Shown here piece after piece: positions 27,198-35,158 of a stretch of DNA of 64,000 nucleotides. The notes below the pieces were generated by a model that saw nothing but the letters and a program-made list of their open reading frames with translations, had not been told where the DNA came from and did not search any database. The translations under genes and the position numbers were made by a program. Within the stretch, counting starts at the first letter, position 1; each line of letters begins with the position of its first letter. This DNA comes from Ruegeria marisrubri (GTDB lineage: Bacteria; Pseudomonadota; Alphaproteobacteria; Rhodobacterales; Rhodobacteraceae), in contig NZ_LQBQ01000037.1 in the NCBI RefSeq assembly GCF_001507595.1, positions 62,001 to 126,000 on the forward strand, written 5' to 3'.

Positions 27198-28244
27198 TTA
27201 AGGGATCAGCACCAGTTTGCCGGGAAGGGCCTTGGACTGGAAATCCTCCTGCGCCTTGGCGATGTCGCGCAGGGGGTAGGTTTTCGACACCAGCGGCCGG
27301 ATCCGGCCTGCGTTGATCATCTCGACCAGCCGACCAAAGACCTCGAAGGCCTGATGGGTGCAGCCGTGGAGGGTGATGTCGCGCAGGTAGATCTCGCGCA
27401 GGTCGGCCTGAACGATCGGCCCGGCGATGGCGCCCGAGACGGCATAGTGGCCGCCCGGTTTCAGCGCCCGGATCAGGCCGGGAAAGGTCGGGCCGCCGAC
27501 CACGTCGATCACCACGTCAAAGCTGTCCTGCGGCAGCGGCGCGTTGCGCTCGAAGGTTTCCGAGGCCCCCTGCGCCCGGACGGTATCCGCCTTGGCGGCG
27601 CTGGTGACGCCGGCAACCGAAGCCCCGCGCAGGGCGGCCAGTTGCACCGCCGCCAGCCCGACACCGCCCGAAGCGCCGGTGATCAGAACCTTGTGCCCGG
27701 CGGTCACGCCCGCGCGGGTCAGCAGGTTCTCGGCGGTGCCAAACGCACAGGGGATGGCGGCGATCTCCACGTCCGTCAGCGGTGACTCGGTGACATCGTA
27801 AAGGTCATCTGCTTCGAGCAGGCAGTATTGGGCAAAGGCCCCGTCGATCTCGGACCCCAAGGCAATGAAGCCGGTCGGATTGCCGGGCCGGGGACGCGGC
27901 AGGTTGATCGGGCAGGTCACGCGCTGGCCCGGTTTGAAGGCGACACCGGGGCCGACCTGTTCGACGATGCCGCACAGATCCCCGCCCTGAATGCGCGGAA
28001 AGGCCAGGGCGCCGCCCCAGCCTCCGGCCTCGACATCCTGATCGACCGCATCGGTCGCACCGGTCACCTCGGGGGCATACCAGCCGATGCGGGTGTTGAT
28101 GTCGGTGTTGTTGACGCCGGCCGCGGCGACGCGGACCAGCACCTGCCCCGGCCCGGGGGTCGGAACAGGGATGTCCTCGCGCCATTCCAGCGCTTCGGGC
28201 CCGCCGTGCCGGGTCAGATAGACACCCTGCATGGTCTTGCTCAT
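27198..28244 (-). CDS. MDR-superfamily (zinc-independent quinone-oxidoreductase-like) NAD(P) reductase
   Basis: A 348-residue medium-chain dehydrogenase/reductase. The N-terminal GroES-like domain reads VYLTRHGGPEALEWREDIPVPTPGPGQVLVRVAAAGVNNTDINTRIGW, the cofactor motif is VLITGASGGVGLAAVQLAALRGASV, and the C-terminal end is IAKAQEDFQSKALPGKLVLIP. The Cys/His zinc ligands of true alcohol dehydrogenases are not obvious, so it resembles quinone oxidoreductases. Its place in the betaine-demethylation operon suggests removal of a reactive by-product such as an aldehyde, but this is inference. It follows the paralog 2 dehydrogenase by 39 bp. Confidence 0.82.
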   Translation of the reverse strand: MSKTMQGVYLTRHGGPEALEWREDIPVPTPGPGQVLVRVAAAGVNNTDINTRIGWYAPEVTGATDAVDQDVEAGGWGGALAFPRIQGGDLCGIVEQVGPGVAFKPGQRVTCPINLPRPRPGNPTGFIALGSEIDGAFAQYCLLEADDLYDVTESPLTDVEIAAIPCAFGTAENLLTRAGVTAGHKVLITGASGGVGLAAVQLAALRGASVAGVTSAAKADTVRAQGASETFERNAPLPQDSFDVVIDVVGGPTFPGLIRALKPGGHYAVSGAIAGPIVQADLREIYLRDITLHGCTHQAFEVFGRLVEMINAGRIRPLVSKTYPLRDIAKAQEDFQSKALPGKLVLIP

Positions 28245-28283
28245 TGGTCGTGTCCTTTCGGCAATGGCGGGCCGGATCTCAGG

Positions 28284-30731
28284 TCAGGCCCGCAGGCGTT
28301 CGTTCTCGGGATCCCAGAGGGGTTTGTCCTCTTGAACCACGGCGCTGCATTTCTCGCCATAGATTTCGACCTCGAGCTCGGTGCCCGGCACCGCCAGGTC
28401 GCTGCGGACCATGCCCAGCGCGACCGAGGCGTTCACGCGATAGCCCCAGGCGCCCGAGGTGGTCTCGCCCACGATCTCGCCATCCTTCCAGATGCAGGAC
28501 ATGTAGGGCGCGTCGCAGTCCCCGGCCTCGACGATCAGGGTGACGAAGCGTTTCTTGACGCCCTGCTGCTTTTCCGCCAGCAACGCGGCCTTGCCCGGGA
28601 AATCCTGCGGCTTGTCGAACTTGATGAAGCGTTCAAGTCCGCCTTCGAGCAGCGAGTAGTCGGTGCTCAGATCACCCTTCCACGCGCGATAGCCCTTTTC
28701 GATGCGCAGAGAGTTCAGCGCATACATGCCGAACGGCTTGGCCCCGGCGGCGAGGATCGCGTCATAGATCGCGGGCATGTGCTCGTTGAGGGCGTGCACC
28801 TCCCAACCCAGTTCACCGGCGAAGGAGACGCGGATCAGGTGGGCGGGTTGCCCGGCCACGGTGGCTGCCTGATGGGTCAGCCAGCCCAGCGACAGGTCGG
28901 CATCGGTCAGGCCCGACAGGATCTCGCGCGATTTGGGTCCGGTCACGATCAGGGTGTCTCGGGTGGTGGTCACGTCCTCGACCGTGACGCCCGCGGGCAT
29001 CGCGTTCCTCAGGATGTCGCGGTCGTGCCACTGCGCGGTGGCGGCGGTGATCATCACGAAGTCATCCTCGCCCAGGCGCATGCAGGACATCTCGGTCAGG
29101 ATGCGGCCGCGATCGTCGGCGATGTAGACGAGGTTGATCCGGCCCACCTTGGGCAGGCCGCCCGTGACCAGCCCGCGCAGCGCCTCGGCCGCGCCGTCGC
29201 CCTTGACGACGAAGCGCGAGAAGCCCGGCAGGTCGAGCACGCCGCAATGGTCGCGCACGGCCTCGCATTCTTCCTTGATGCGCTGTTCCCACGGGCCCGA
29301 GCGGCCCCAGGTGTGGGTGCTTTCCTCGGAGGTGTCGTCGCCCGGCTGAGCGAACCAGTTGGCGCGTTCCCAGCCATTGTAGGCGCCCATGACGCCGCCC
29401 AGTTCCTTGACCTTGGCGTGGACCGGCGAGAGCTTCTTGTCGCGCGCGGCGGGCCATTCGTGATGGGGGAAGTGCATGGCGTATTCGTTGCCGTAGACCT
29501 CCATGCCCTTCTGGTTGCAGTAGTCCTGATCAGTGTAGTCGGTATAGCGACGCGGATCGACGGCCCACATGTCCCATTCGGTGGCGCCATCCACGATCCA
29601 CTCGGCCAGCACCTTGCCCGCGCCGCCGCCCTGGGCGATGCCGAAGGTGAAGGTATGCGCCTCGAAGGCGTTCCTGACGCCGGGCATCGGGCCGATCAGC
29701 GGCAGGCCGTCAGGCGCATAGGGGATCGGGCCGTTGATCACGCGGCCCACGCCCGAGGTCGCCATCAGCGGCACCCGCTCCATCGCGTCGGTGACGATGT
29801 CCTCGATGCGGTCCAGATCGTCGTTCCACAGCTGGAAGCTGAAATCCTCGGGCATCGGGTCGTCCTCGGTCATCCAGTGGCCCTTGCAGTTGGGCTCGTA
29901 GGGGCCAAGGTTGAAGCCGTTCTTTTCCTGCCGCAGGTAGTAGGACACATCCACGTCGCGCAGCAGCGGCAGCTTGCCGCCGTTTTCCTTGGACCAGGCT
30001 TCGACCTCGGGGATTTCCTCGGTCAGCAGGTACTGGTGGCTCATGACCATCGCGGGCACAGTGCGGCCGCCAAAGGGCTTGAACCATTCGCCCACGCGCT
30101 GGGCGTAGTAGCCGGCGGCGTTGACGACATAATCGCAGTCGATGTCGCCCTTCTCGGTATGCACGGTCCAGGTGCCGTCGTCATGCTGGGTGACGCCGGT
30201 GGCGGGGCAGAACCGGATGATCTTCTGCCCCATGTCGCGCGCGCCCTTGGCCAGCGCCTGGGTCAGCTGCGCGGGGTCGATATCGCCGTCGGTCGGATCG
30301 TACAGAACCCCGACCAGATCGTGCAGTTCCAGGAACGGGTACCGCTCCTTGGCCTGCTCCGGCGTCCAGATCTCCATCGGGATGCCCTGATAGCGGCCCA
30401 TGGCGGCGGCGCGCTCGAATTCCTGCATCCGCTCCTTGCTGTGGGCCAGCCGGATCGAGCCGGTGACGTGGTAGTTCATCGGGTAATCGACCTCGTCGGC
30501 GAGGCGCGAATACAGCTCGGTCGAGTAGCGCTGCATGTTCATGATCGCCCACGAGGTCGAGAAGGTCGGCACGTTGCCCGCCGCGTGCCAGGTCGAGCCA
30601 GCGGTCAGCTCGTTCTTTTCCAGCAGAACGCAGTCGGTCCAGCCCTTCTTGGCCAGATGATACAGCGAGGAGGCCCCCACCACGCCGCCGCCGATGATGA
30701 CCACGCGGGCCTTTGTCGGAAAATCACTCAT
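28284..30731 (-). CDS. dimethylglycine/sarcosine dehydrogenase-type FAD protein with GcvT domain (paralog 2)
   Basis: An 815-residue protein with the same architecture as 22764-25217: DAO domain opening VVIIGGGVVGASSLYHL, His49 in AGSTWHAAGNV (the covalent FAD site), FAO_M, then GcvT and GcvT C-terminal domains (VTGPKSREILSGL, MYALNSLRIEKGYRAWKGDL, TTSGAWGYRVNASVALG). The two paralogs share layout but differ clearly along their length, so this is not a recent duplication. They probably take different N-methyl substrates, dimethylglycine and sarcosine. It lies 54 bp downstream of lysE and begins the enzymatic part of the operon. Confidence 0.9.
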   Translation of the reverse strand: MSDFPTKARVVIIGGGVVGASSLYHLAKKGWTDCVLLEKNELTAGSTWHAAGNVPTFSTSWAIMNMQRYSTELYSRLADEVDYPMNYHVTGSIRLAHSKERMQEFERAAAMGRYQGIPMEIWTPEQAKERYPFLELHDLVGVLYDPTDGDIDPAQLTQALAKGARDMGQKIIRFCPATGVTQHDDGTWTVHTEKGDIDCDYVVNAAGYYAQRVGEWFKPFGGRTVPAMVMSHQYLLTEEIPEVEAWSKENGGKLPLLRDVDVSYYLRQEKNGFNLGPYEPNCKGHWMTEDDPMPEDFSFQLWNDDLDRIEDIVTDAMERVPLMATSGVGRVINGPIPYAPDGLPLIGPMPGVRNAFEAHTFTFGIAQGGGAGKVLAEWIVDGATEWDMWAVDPRRYTDYTDQDYCNQKGMEVYGNEYAMHFPHHEWPAARDKKLSPVHAKVKELGGVMGAYNGWERANWFAQPGDDTSEESTHTWGRSGPWEQRIKEECEAVRDHCGVLDLPGFSRFVVKGDGAAEALRGLVTGGLPKVGRINLVYIADDRGRILTEMSCMRLGEDDFVMITAATAQWHDRDILRNAMPAGVTVEDVTTTRDTLIVTGPKSREILSGLTDADLSLGWLTHQAATVAGQPAHLIRVSFAGELGWEVHALNEHMPAIYDAILAAGAKPFGMYALNSLRIEKGYRAWKGDLSTDYSLLEGGLERFIKFDKPQDFPGKAALLAEKQQGVKKRFVTLIVEAGDCDAPYMSCIWKDGEIVGETTSGAWGYRVNASVALGMVRSDLAVPGTELEVEIYGEKCSAVVQEDKPLWDPENERLRA

Positions 30732-30785
30732 AGGTCTTGCTCCCTGTCTATTTGCCGCGAAGGCAGATCCCTGCCGCGACCGGCA

Positions 30786-31409
30786 TTACGTTTTTCCCGC
30801 CGGGGTCGCGCTGGTGCCCAGCAAGACCCCGTAGATGATGAAACAGGTGGCCATGACCCGGCGCACCCATGTGTTGAACACGGCCCCCAGCGCCGCCTTG
30901 CCCATCAGCGCGCCCAGCAGGGTGAAGCCCGTGTAGCTGAGCGTGGTGATGGTCAGCGCGGTCGGCATGATGACCGCCATCTGCTGCCAGATCGGAACGT
31001 CCGGCTGCACGAATTGAGAAAACGCGGCCAGATAGCCCGCGACGCTTTTGGGGTTGATCGTCGCCACCGCCAGCGCGTGCAGATAGACATGCCGCGCCGG
31101 TCGTTCGGCGGCGGGGGCGGGCTGGCCGGCGTTCATCCAGCCGCGCACGCCGACATAGATCAGGAACCCCGCCCCGATCAGCTTGGCGATGAAGAACCCG
31201 GTGGGCGAGGCCGCGATCAGGGCCGTCACCCCCAGCGCCGAGAGGATCAGGAAGGCGCTGGCCTGGGTCAGGATCGCCAGCACGCCGAGCATCGCCTTGG
31301 GAAAGGGCAGGCTCATCTCGTTCGAGATGCAGTTGACCGCGTTCGGCCCCGGCGTGGTGACGAACACCACCCAGAACAGTGCGAATATGGTCCAGGCCTC
31401 GAAGCTCAT
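30786..31409 (-). CDS. LysE/RhtB-family exporter
   Basis: A 207-residue inner-membrane protein with six hydrophobic segments. It has the family opening WTIFALFWVVFVTTPGPNAVNCI and the central NPKSVAGYLAAFSQFV, where the Asn-Pro-Lys turn is typical. LysE/RhtB proteins export amino acids such as lysine, arginine, threonine or homoserine. Here a product of methyl-donor metabolism, such as methionine, homocysteine-related compounds or glycine, may be the cargo (inference). The start codon overlaps the stop of the XRE-cupin gene (TGATG), so the two are translationally coupled, and the exporter is probably that regulator's first target. Confidence 0.9.
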   Translation of the reverse strand: MSFEAWTIFALFWVVFVTTPGPNAVNCISNEMSLPFPKAMLGVLAILTQASAFLILSALGVTALIAASPTGFFIAKLIGAGFLIYVGVRGWMNAGQPAPAAERPARHVYLHALAVATINPKSVAGYLAAFSQFVQPDVPIWQQMAVIMPTALTITTLSYTGFTLLGALMGKAALGAVFNTWVRRVMATCFIIYGVLLGTSATPAGKT

Positions 31410-31978
31410 CAGTATACCGGCGGGGCGATGACCCAGATGGCCACGGCGGGCTCGTCATAGGGATTCGCCCAGTGATAGGGTTCGTGCTTGATGCGGAAAC
31501 TGTCGCCCGGCCCGACGGTGAAGCTGCGCCCGCCGATCGTCAGGTCGAGGCGGCCCGAGATCATGTAGCCCACCTCCTGCGTGGGTCGGTCGGCCGGGGT
31601 CTGCATCCGCGAGCGGGGCTGAAAGGTCGAATGCACCATCTCGAAATCGTCTGTCAGATCGGGCGAGAGCAGTTCCTCGATCAGCCCTTCCTCGCCCGAG
31701 CCCATCGGGCGGCGGGCACCCGCGCGCACCACGTAGCCCTGTTCCTCAGCCGGCGCGGCGGAGTGGGCAAACAGCATCGACATCGGCACGCCGAGACACT
31801 CGGCAATCTGACGCAGGTCCGAGATCGACGGTTCGGACATGTCGCGCTCGACCTGGCTGAGCCAGCCGACAGAGCGGTCGAGCCGGGTGGCGATCTCGGA
31901 CAGCGTCAGCCCCCGCGCCTTGCGCAGGGCGCGGATGTCGGCGCCGAGCGTCGCGCTGTGCGGGGCGTTGCTGTTCAC
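31409..31978 (-). CDS. XRE-family regulator with C-terminal cupin sensor domain
   Basis: A 189-residue protein. The HTH_3 domain (LGADIRALRKARGLTLSEIATRLDRSVGWLSQVERDMSEPSISDLRQIAECLGV) occupies about residues 10-65, and a cupin-2 domain about 115-185 (EVGYMISGRLDLTIGGRSFTVGPGDSFRIKHEPYHWANPYDEPAVAIWVI). Such regulators sense small molecules such as amines and amino acids. Start GTG 31978 is chosen because GGAGG lies 6 bp upstream, and the longer frame is not conserved in type. Two identical dyads (GTGAAA-N13-TTTCAC) sit immediately upstream, a likely autoregulatory operator controlling the whole operon. Confidence 0.88.
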   Translation of the reverse strand: MNSNAPHSATLGADIRALRKARGLTLSEIATRLDRSVGWLSQVERDMSEPSISDLRQIAECLGVPMSMLFAHSAAPAEEQGYVVRAGARRPMGSGEEGLIEELLSPDLTDDFEMVHSTFQPRSRMQTPADRPTQEVGYMISGRLDLTIGGRSFTVGPGDSFRIKHEPYHWANPYDEPAVAIWVIAPPVY

Positions 31979-31995
31979 CGGTTCCTCCGTCCGTC

Positions 31996-32059
31996 GTGAA
32001 ATTTTCTCCTCGATTTTCACGATGACTCGAATCCGTGAAATTTCCAAGCATTTTTTCAC
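31996..32059 (-). promoter_or_regulatory. twin dyad operator upstream of the XRE-cupin gene
   Basis: GTGAAA-N13-TTTCAC occurs twice with the same spacing: 31996-32020 and 32035-32059. The two starts are 39 bp apart, close to four helical turns, so two dimers would bind on the same face. The nearer copy starts 18 bp upstream of the start codon and reaches the ribosome-site region. Confidence 0.7.
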
Positions 32060-32441
32060 CACCGCGGAGCACGCGTCGTGTCTTTGCCTGCTTTGCGTGC
32101 GATTTCGCGTGGTTGCCGCGACTCGCCCTCCGCTCATGCCACGGCGGCGCAGCCCGGATGCGCCGGGCCGAATCGGTGTCCCGGGTCTTGGCAAGGGGCG
32201 GCGGGAGAAACCCATGCCGCACCGGGTTTTCACAACACGGACACCCCGGCCGAAAACCGCCACCTGACAGGCAAAACCGCTTGCCCCTTGTCATGAAGCG
32301 TCGTCAGTGCCATATCCATTGGCGCTACCGTTATTCTATTTCGACCTACTGTCTCCGTTTCCGGCGTTCAGTCTATCGATACAGACAACGACGCCGGGCT
32401 GCCGCAATACCGTGGGCAGCAACAATTAAAGGAGACACGGA
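32060..32441. other. divergent intergenic region holding the cold-shock gene leader
   Basis: The region has no gene. The right-hand 110 bp before the cold-shock ATG is likely transcribed, as long structured leaders are usual for csp genes, and it ends in AAAGGAG, a good ribosome site 9 bp before the ATG. The left part is probably the promoter side of the XRE-cupin operon. Confidence 0.45.
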
Positions 32442-32648
32442 ATGCCCGCAGGCACCGTAAAATGGTTCAACACCACCAAAGGCTATGGCTTCATCGCGCC
32501 CGAAGACGGCGGCAAGGACGTGTTCGTGCACATCTCGGCCGTGGAACGCGCCGGTCTGACCGGTCTGGCCGACAACCAGAAGGTCACCTATGACCTCCGC
32601 TCGGGCCGGGACGGCCGCGAAAGCGCAGACAACATCGCCGTCGCATAA
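32442..32648 (+). CDS. cold-shock protein, CspA family
   Basis: A 68-residue OB-fold protein. The RNA-binding motifs RNP1 (KGYGFIAP) and RNP2 (VFVHIS) are intact, within the usual opening GTVKWFNTTKGYGFI. Such proteins melt RNA secondary structure, and some are cold-induced while others are constitutive. ATG is preceded by AAAGGAG. A long leader upstream and a terminator downstream mark it as a single-gene transcript. Several csp paralogs are usual per genome, so a specific symbol is not given. Confidence 0.96.
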   Translation: MPAGTVKWFNTTKGYGFIAPEDGGKDVFVHISAVERAGLTGLADNQKVTYDLRSGRDGRESADNIAVA

Positions 32649-32657
32649 GATGGCGAA

Positions 32658-32680
32658 AGGGCGGGGAATTTCCCCGCCCT
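32658..32680 (+). terminator. hairpin terminator between the cold-shock gene and trxC
   Basis: AGGGCGGGGA (32658-32667) pairs with TCCCCGCCCT (32671-32680), a 10-bp stem with a 3-nt loop followed by ATCCTTTT. The convergent trxC stop lies in the same hairpin, so it may work in both directions. Confidence 0.75.
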
Positions 32681-33104
32681 ATCCTTTTACCCAGCCGACA
32701 ATCTGACCTTCGCGCATCGCGCCGGACTGGCGTTTTGCCTCGCGCCCGCGTTCGAAGGCGACCATGGTGGGAATGCCCCGGATCCGGTAGCGCGCACCGG
32801 TCGACTGATATTTCTGCGTATCCAGTTTCACCAGACGGGCCTGACCGGCCAGTTTCGCCGCAGCCTTGGAATATTCCGGCGCCATCATCCGACACGGCCC
32901 GCACCACGGGGCCCAGAAATCGACCACCAGCGGCAGGTCATCGTTCTTTGCAGCCTTTTCCAGAATCGCGGGATCCACGTCCACCGCGTCGCCATGTACC
33001 AAGGCGGTTCCGCACGCGCCGCATTTCGGCCCCGCGCCCAACCTGGCTTCGGGCACCCGGTTGAGTTGGCCGCATTTCAGGCAGGTCAATGTCTTGTCAC
33101 CCAT
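32679..33104 (-). CDS. trxC: thioredoxin 2 (zinc-containing)
   Basis: A 141-residue cytoplasmic thioredoxin. The N-terminal zinc ribbon has CLKC (8, 11) and CGAC (28, 31), which separates TrxC from TrxA. The active site is WCGPC (Cys68, Cys71) in VVDFWAPWCGPCRMMAPEYSKAA, and the cis-proline loop is RGIPTMVAF. TrxC keeps reductase activity under oxidative stress and is often OxyR-controlled in enterics. No such site was recognised here. It stands alone, converging on the cold-shock gene. Confidence 0.94.
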   Translation of the reverse strand: MGDKTLTCLKCGQLNRVPEARLGAGPKCGACGTALVHGDAVDVDPAILEKAAKNDDLPLVVDFWAPWCGPCRMMAPEYSKAAAKLAGQARLVKLDTQKYQSTGARYRIRGIPTMVAFERGREAKRQSGAMREGQIVGWVKG

Positions 33105-33296
33105 TCCGGCACTCCATATTCAGTTTTCGGAATGTATATAGTCGCGGCACACTGACGGGACAATAACCCGCGCACGCAAAACCGCCGGAGGTCAGTGGCC
33201 GCGGCGCTTCACAATTCGGTTATTCCCGCCGGTCGCATTGACCCGCCTGGCTGTCCGACAGAAAATACCCAGGCATTTGTTGGGATATTGGTTGGA

Positions 33297-33860
33297 ATGG
33301 AAATGATTACACGCCGCAGATTTCTTGCCGCATCGGCGGCCGCCAGTGCCTTGCCGGGGGCATCGCTGGCCAAGAAGGCGGAAGAATACGACCCCACGCC
33401 GCAATTTGTCCGGATCAAGAAGCAGTTCCAGCCCGGGCACCTGCTGGTCGCGCCGCGCTCGTTCTACCTGTATTTCGTGACCGAACCCCGCAAGGCGATC
33501 CGCTATGGTTGCGGCGTCGGCAAGGCGGGGCTGGAATTCCGCGGCACCGCAACCATCGACGTCAAGAAGGAATGGCCGACATGGCGTCCGACCGAAGAGA
33601 TGATCGAGCGCGATCCGGTCACCTATGCCCGTTTCGCCAACAACGATTACGTTCAGCCCGGCGGGCCGGACAATCCTCTGGGCGCACGCGCCCTGTATCT
33701 GTTCCAGAACGGCAGGGACACGTTCTTCCGCATCCACGGAACGATTCAGCCGGAGACGATCGGGCGGGCGGTGTCGAATGGCTGCATCCGCATGCTGAAC
33801 GAGCATGTGATCGACCTGTACGAGCGGGTGCCCATCGGAACGGTCGTCACCGTCGTCTAG
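33297..33860 (+). CDS. Tat-exported L,D-transpeptidase (YkuD/ErfK family)
   Basis: A protein of about 187 residues with a twin-arginine signal (TRRRFLAASAAASALPGASLA). The YkuD domain ends in the catalytic motif HGTIQPETIGRAVSNGCIRM, with Cys163 as nucleophile and the expected His and Gly-Arg residues. These enzymes form 3-3 crosslinks in peptidoglycan or attach lipoproteins to it. ATG at 33297 or 33303 puts the arginines close to the N-terminus, as Tat signals require; a longer frame from 33195 would not. A DUF4329 gene follows 14 bp downstream. Confidence 0.92.
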   Translation: MEMITRRRFLAASAAASALPGASLAKKAEEYDPTPQFVRIKKQFQPGHLLVAPRSFYLYFVTEPRKAIRYGCGVGKAGLEFRGTATIDVKKEWPTWRPTEEMIERDPVTYARFANNDYVQPGGPDNPLGARALYLFQNGRDTFFRIHGTIQPETIGRAVSNGCIRMLNEHVIDLYERVPIGTVVTVV

Positions 33861-33874
33861 CGGATCGGGATACG

Positions 33875-34444
33875 TTGTTTCAGGATACTCTTCCTTCCCT
33901 CGGCAGGCCGGCTCTGACCTCGGTCCTTTGCAGCCTCTGTCTTGCAGGTCAGGGGCTTTCCGATCCGGTGCGGGTCCCGCCCGAGGCCCAGATCGCAGCC
34001 GTGAAGAAACGGTTCGCGCCGATCCAGCTGCTCTCGTTTGCGGTCGGTTTCGAATATTGCGGTTACCTGGGCCGATCTGCCCAAGGTGAGATGATCTTTA
34101 CCGAAATGGCCCGGGGAGACTGGGACGGCTGCACGCCGCCCAGCCCGCCGGACGGGTTCACGCCGCTTGCCTCTCTGCACACCCACGGCGCCTATGACCC
34201 GTTCGTTCCGGCCGAGTTTCCAACCGTGCTGGATATCGAGGCTGACAATGCGGAGGGCGTCGATGGCTATGTCGCAACGCCGGGCGGCCGCCTGTGGTTC
34301 ATCGATGGCGCGGCCATGATCGCCTATCAGATCTGCGGGCTGGGCTGCCTGCCCCAGGATCCCGACTTTCGCCCCGGCGACGACGGGATCATCTCGAGCT
34401 TCTACACTGTCAGCGACCTTGAGGCGCTGGAACTGTTCCACTGA
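33875..34444 (+). CDS. exported DUF4329/JAMM-like domain protein
   Basis: A protein of about 189 residues beginning at TTG 33875 after the L,D-transpeptidase. It has a signal-like segment (PALTSVLCSLCLAGQ), then a DUF4329-type domain. The domain shows a set of residues like the JAMM zinc-peptidase site: Glu60 in FEYCGYLG, His102 and His104 in SLHTHGAYD, and Thr117/Asp120 in FPTVLD. In JAMM peptidases the pattern is Glu, then His-x-His, then Ser/Thr-x-x-Asp, with a shorter gap than here. A zinc-dependent isopeptidase or amidase acting on wall peptides is possible, but unproven. The start codon is weakly supported. Confidence 0.65.
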   Translation: MFQDTLPSLGRPALTSVLCSLCLAGQGLSDPVRVPPEAQIAAVKKRFAPIQLLSFAVGFEYCGYLGRSAQGEMIFTEMARGDWDGCTPPSPPDGFTPLASLHTHGAYDPFVPAEFPTVLDIEADNAEGVDGYVATPGGRLWFIDGAAMIAYQICGLGCLPQDPDFRPGDDGIISSFYTVSDLEALELFH

Positions 34445-34467
34445 GCGGTTTGGGGTGCAGGACGGGC

Positions 34468-35109
34468 CTACTGCCCCTGCGCGGCACGCTCGACCAGCTT
34501 CAGAACCCAGGGCCCCAGATTCTCGACGATCCGCGTGACCCCTTTGGCGTTGGGGTGAATGCCGTCGGACTGCATCAGGGCCCGCGCCGCATCCGGGTCG
34601 CCTTCGGCGTTCAGGCCGGCAAAGAAACTGCCCGCGTACAGCGCGCCGTGCGCTGCGGCCAGTTCCGGATAGATCGCATCGAAAGCGGCCTTGTATTCGG
34701 GGCCGTAGTTCCCCGGCGCCTCCATGCCGACCAGCAGAACCTCGACACCTGCCTTGTCGGCCGCGGTCAGGATGGCATCCAGATTGGCCCGCGACACCGC
34801 CGGATCAATTCCGCGCAGCACGTCGTTGCCGCCCAGCGCCACGATCATCCCGTCCACGTCCGGTGTCAGCGTCCATTCGACCCGCGCGGCACCGCCCGCC
34901 GTGGTGTCGCCGGACACGCCCGCGTTGATCAGGCGGACATCGGCGCCCTGCGCCGCAAGCCACTGGCGCATCTGCGGCACGAAGCCCTCCTGTTCGATAA
35001 GGCCATAACCCTGCGTCAGGGAATCCCCCAAGGCCGCGATGGCCACGGTTTCCGCCGCAGCGGCAAAACCGCAACAGGCAAATGCGACTGACATCAAAAC
35101 CTTGCGCAT
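34468..35109 (-). CDS. tesA: TesA-like SGNH arylesterase/thioesterase
   Basis: A 213-residue periplasmic hydrolase. A signal peptide (MRKVLMSVAFACCGFAAAAE) is followed by the GDSL block ALGDSLTQGYGL, the Gly/Asn blocks INAGVSGDTTAGG and VALGGNDVLRGI, and the final DGIHPNAKG, with Asp and His of the triad. It is divergent from ybbA-ybbP by 49 bp, the same arrangement as tesA-ybbA-ybbP in enterics, which suggests a conserved role in lipid or envelope metabolism. Start at 35109; an upstream frame to 35178 is not needed. Confidence 0.9.
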   Translation of the reverse strand: MRKVLMSVAFACCGFAAAAETVAIAALGDSLTQGYGLIEQEGFVPQMRQWLAAQGADVRLINAGVSGDTTAGGAARVEWTLTPDVDGMIVALGGNDVLRGIDPAVSRANLDAILTAADKAGVEVLLVGMEAPGNYGPEYKAAFDAIYPELAAAHGALYAGSFFAGLNAEGDPDAARALMQSDGIHPNAKGVTRIVENLGPWVLKLVERAAQGQ

Positions 35110-35158
35110 GGCGACGACCGCTCCATATCCAATCCTACCCGTTTCGAAGGATCTGCCC

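Noticed and set aside
27828..31460. A 1210-codon open frame on the plus strand opposite the betaine cluster
   Set aside because: It is antisense to well-supported enzymes over its whole length and has His/Gly/Asp-rich, low-information content with no motifs. Long antisense frames are common in GC-rich DNA with strong third-position bias.
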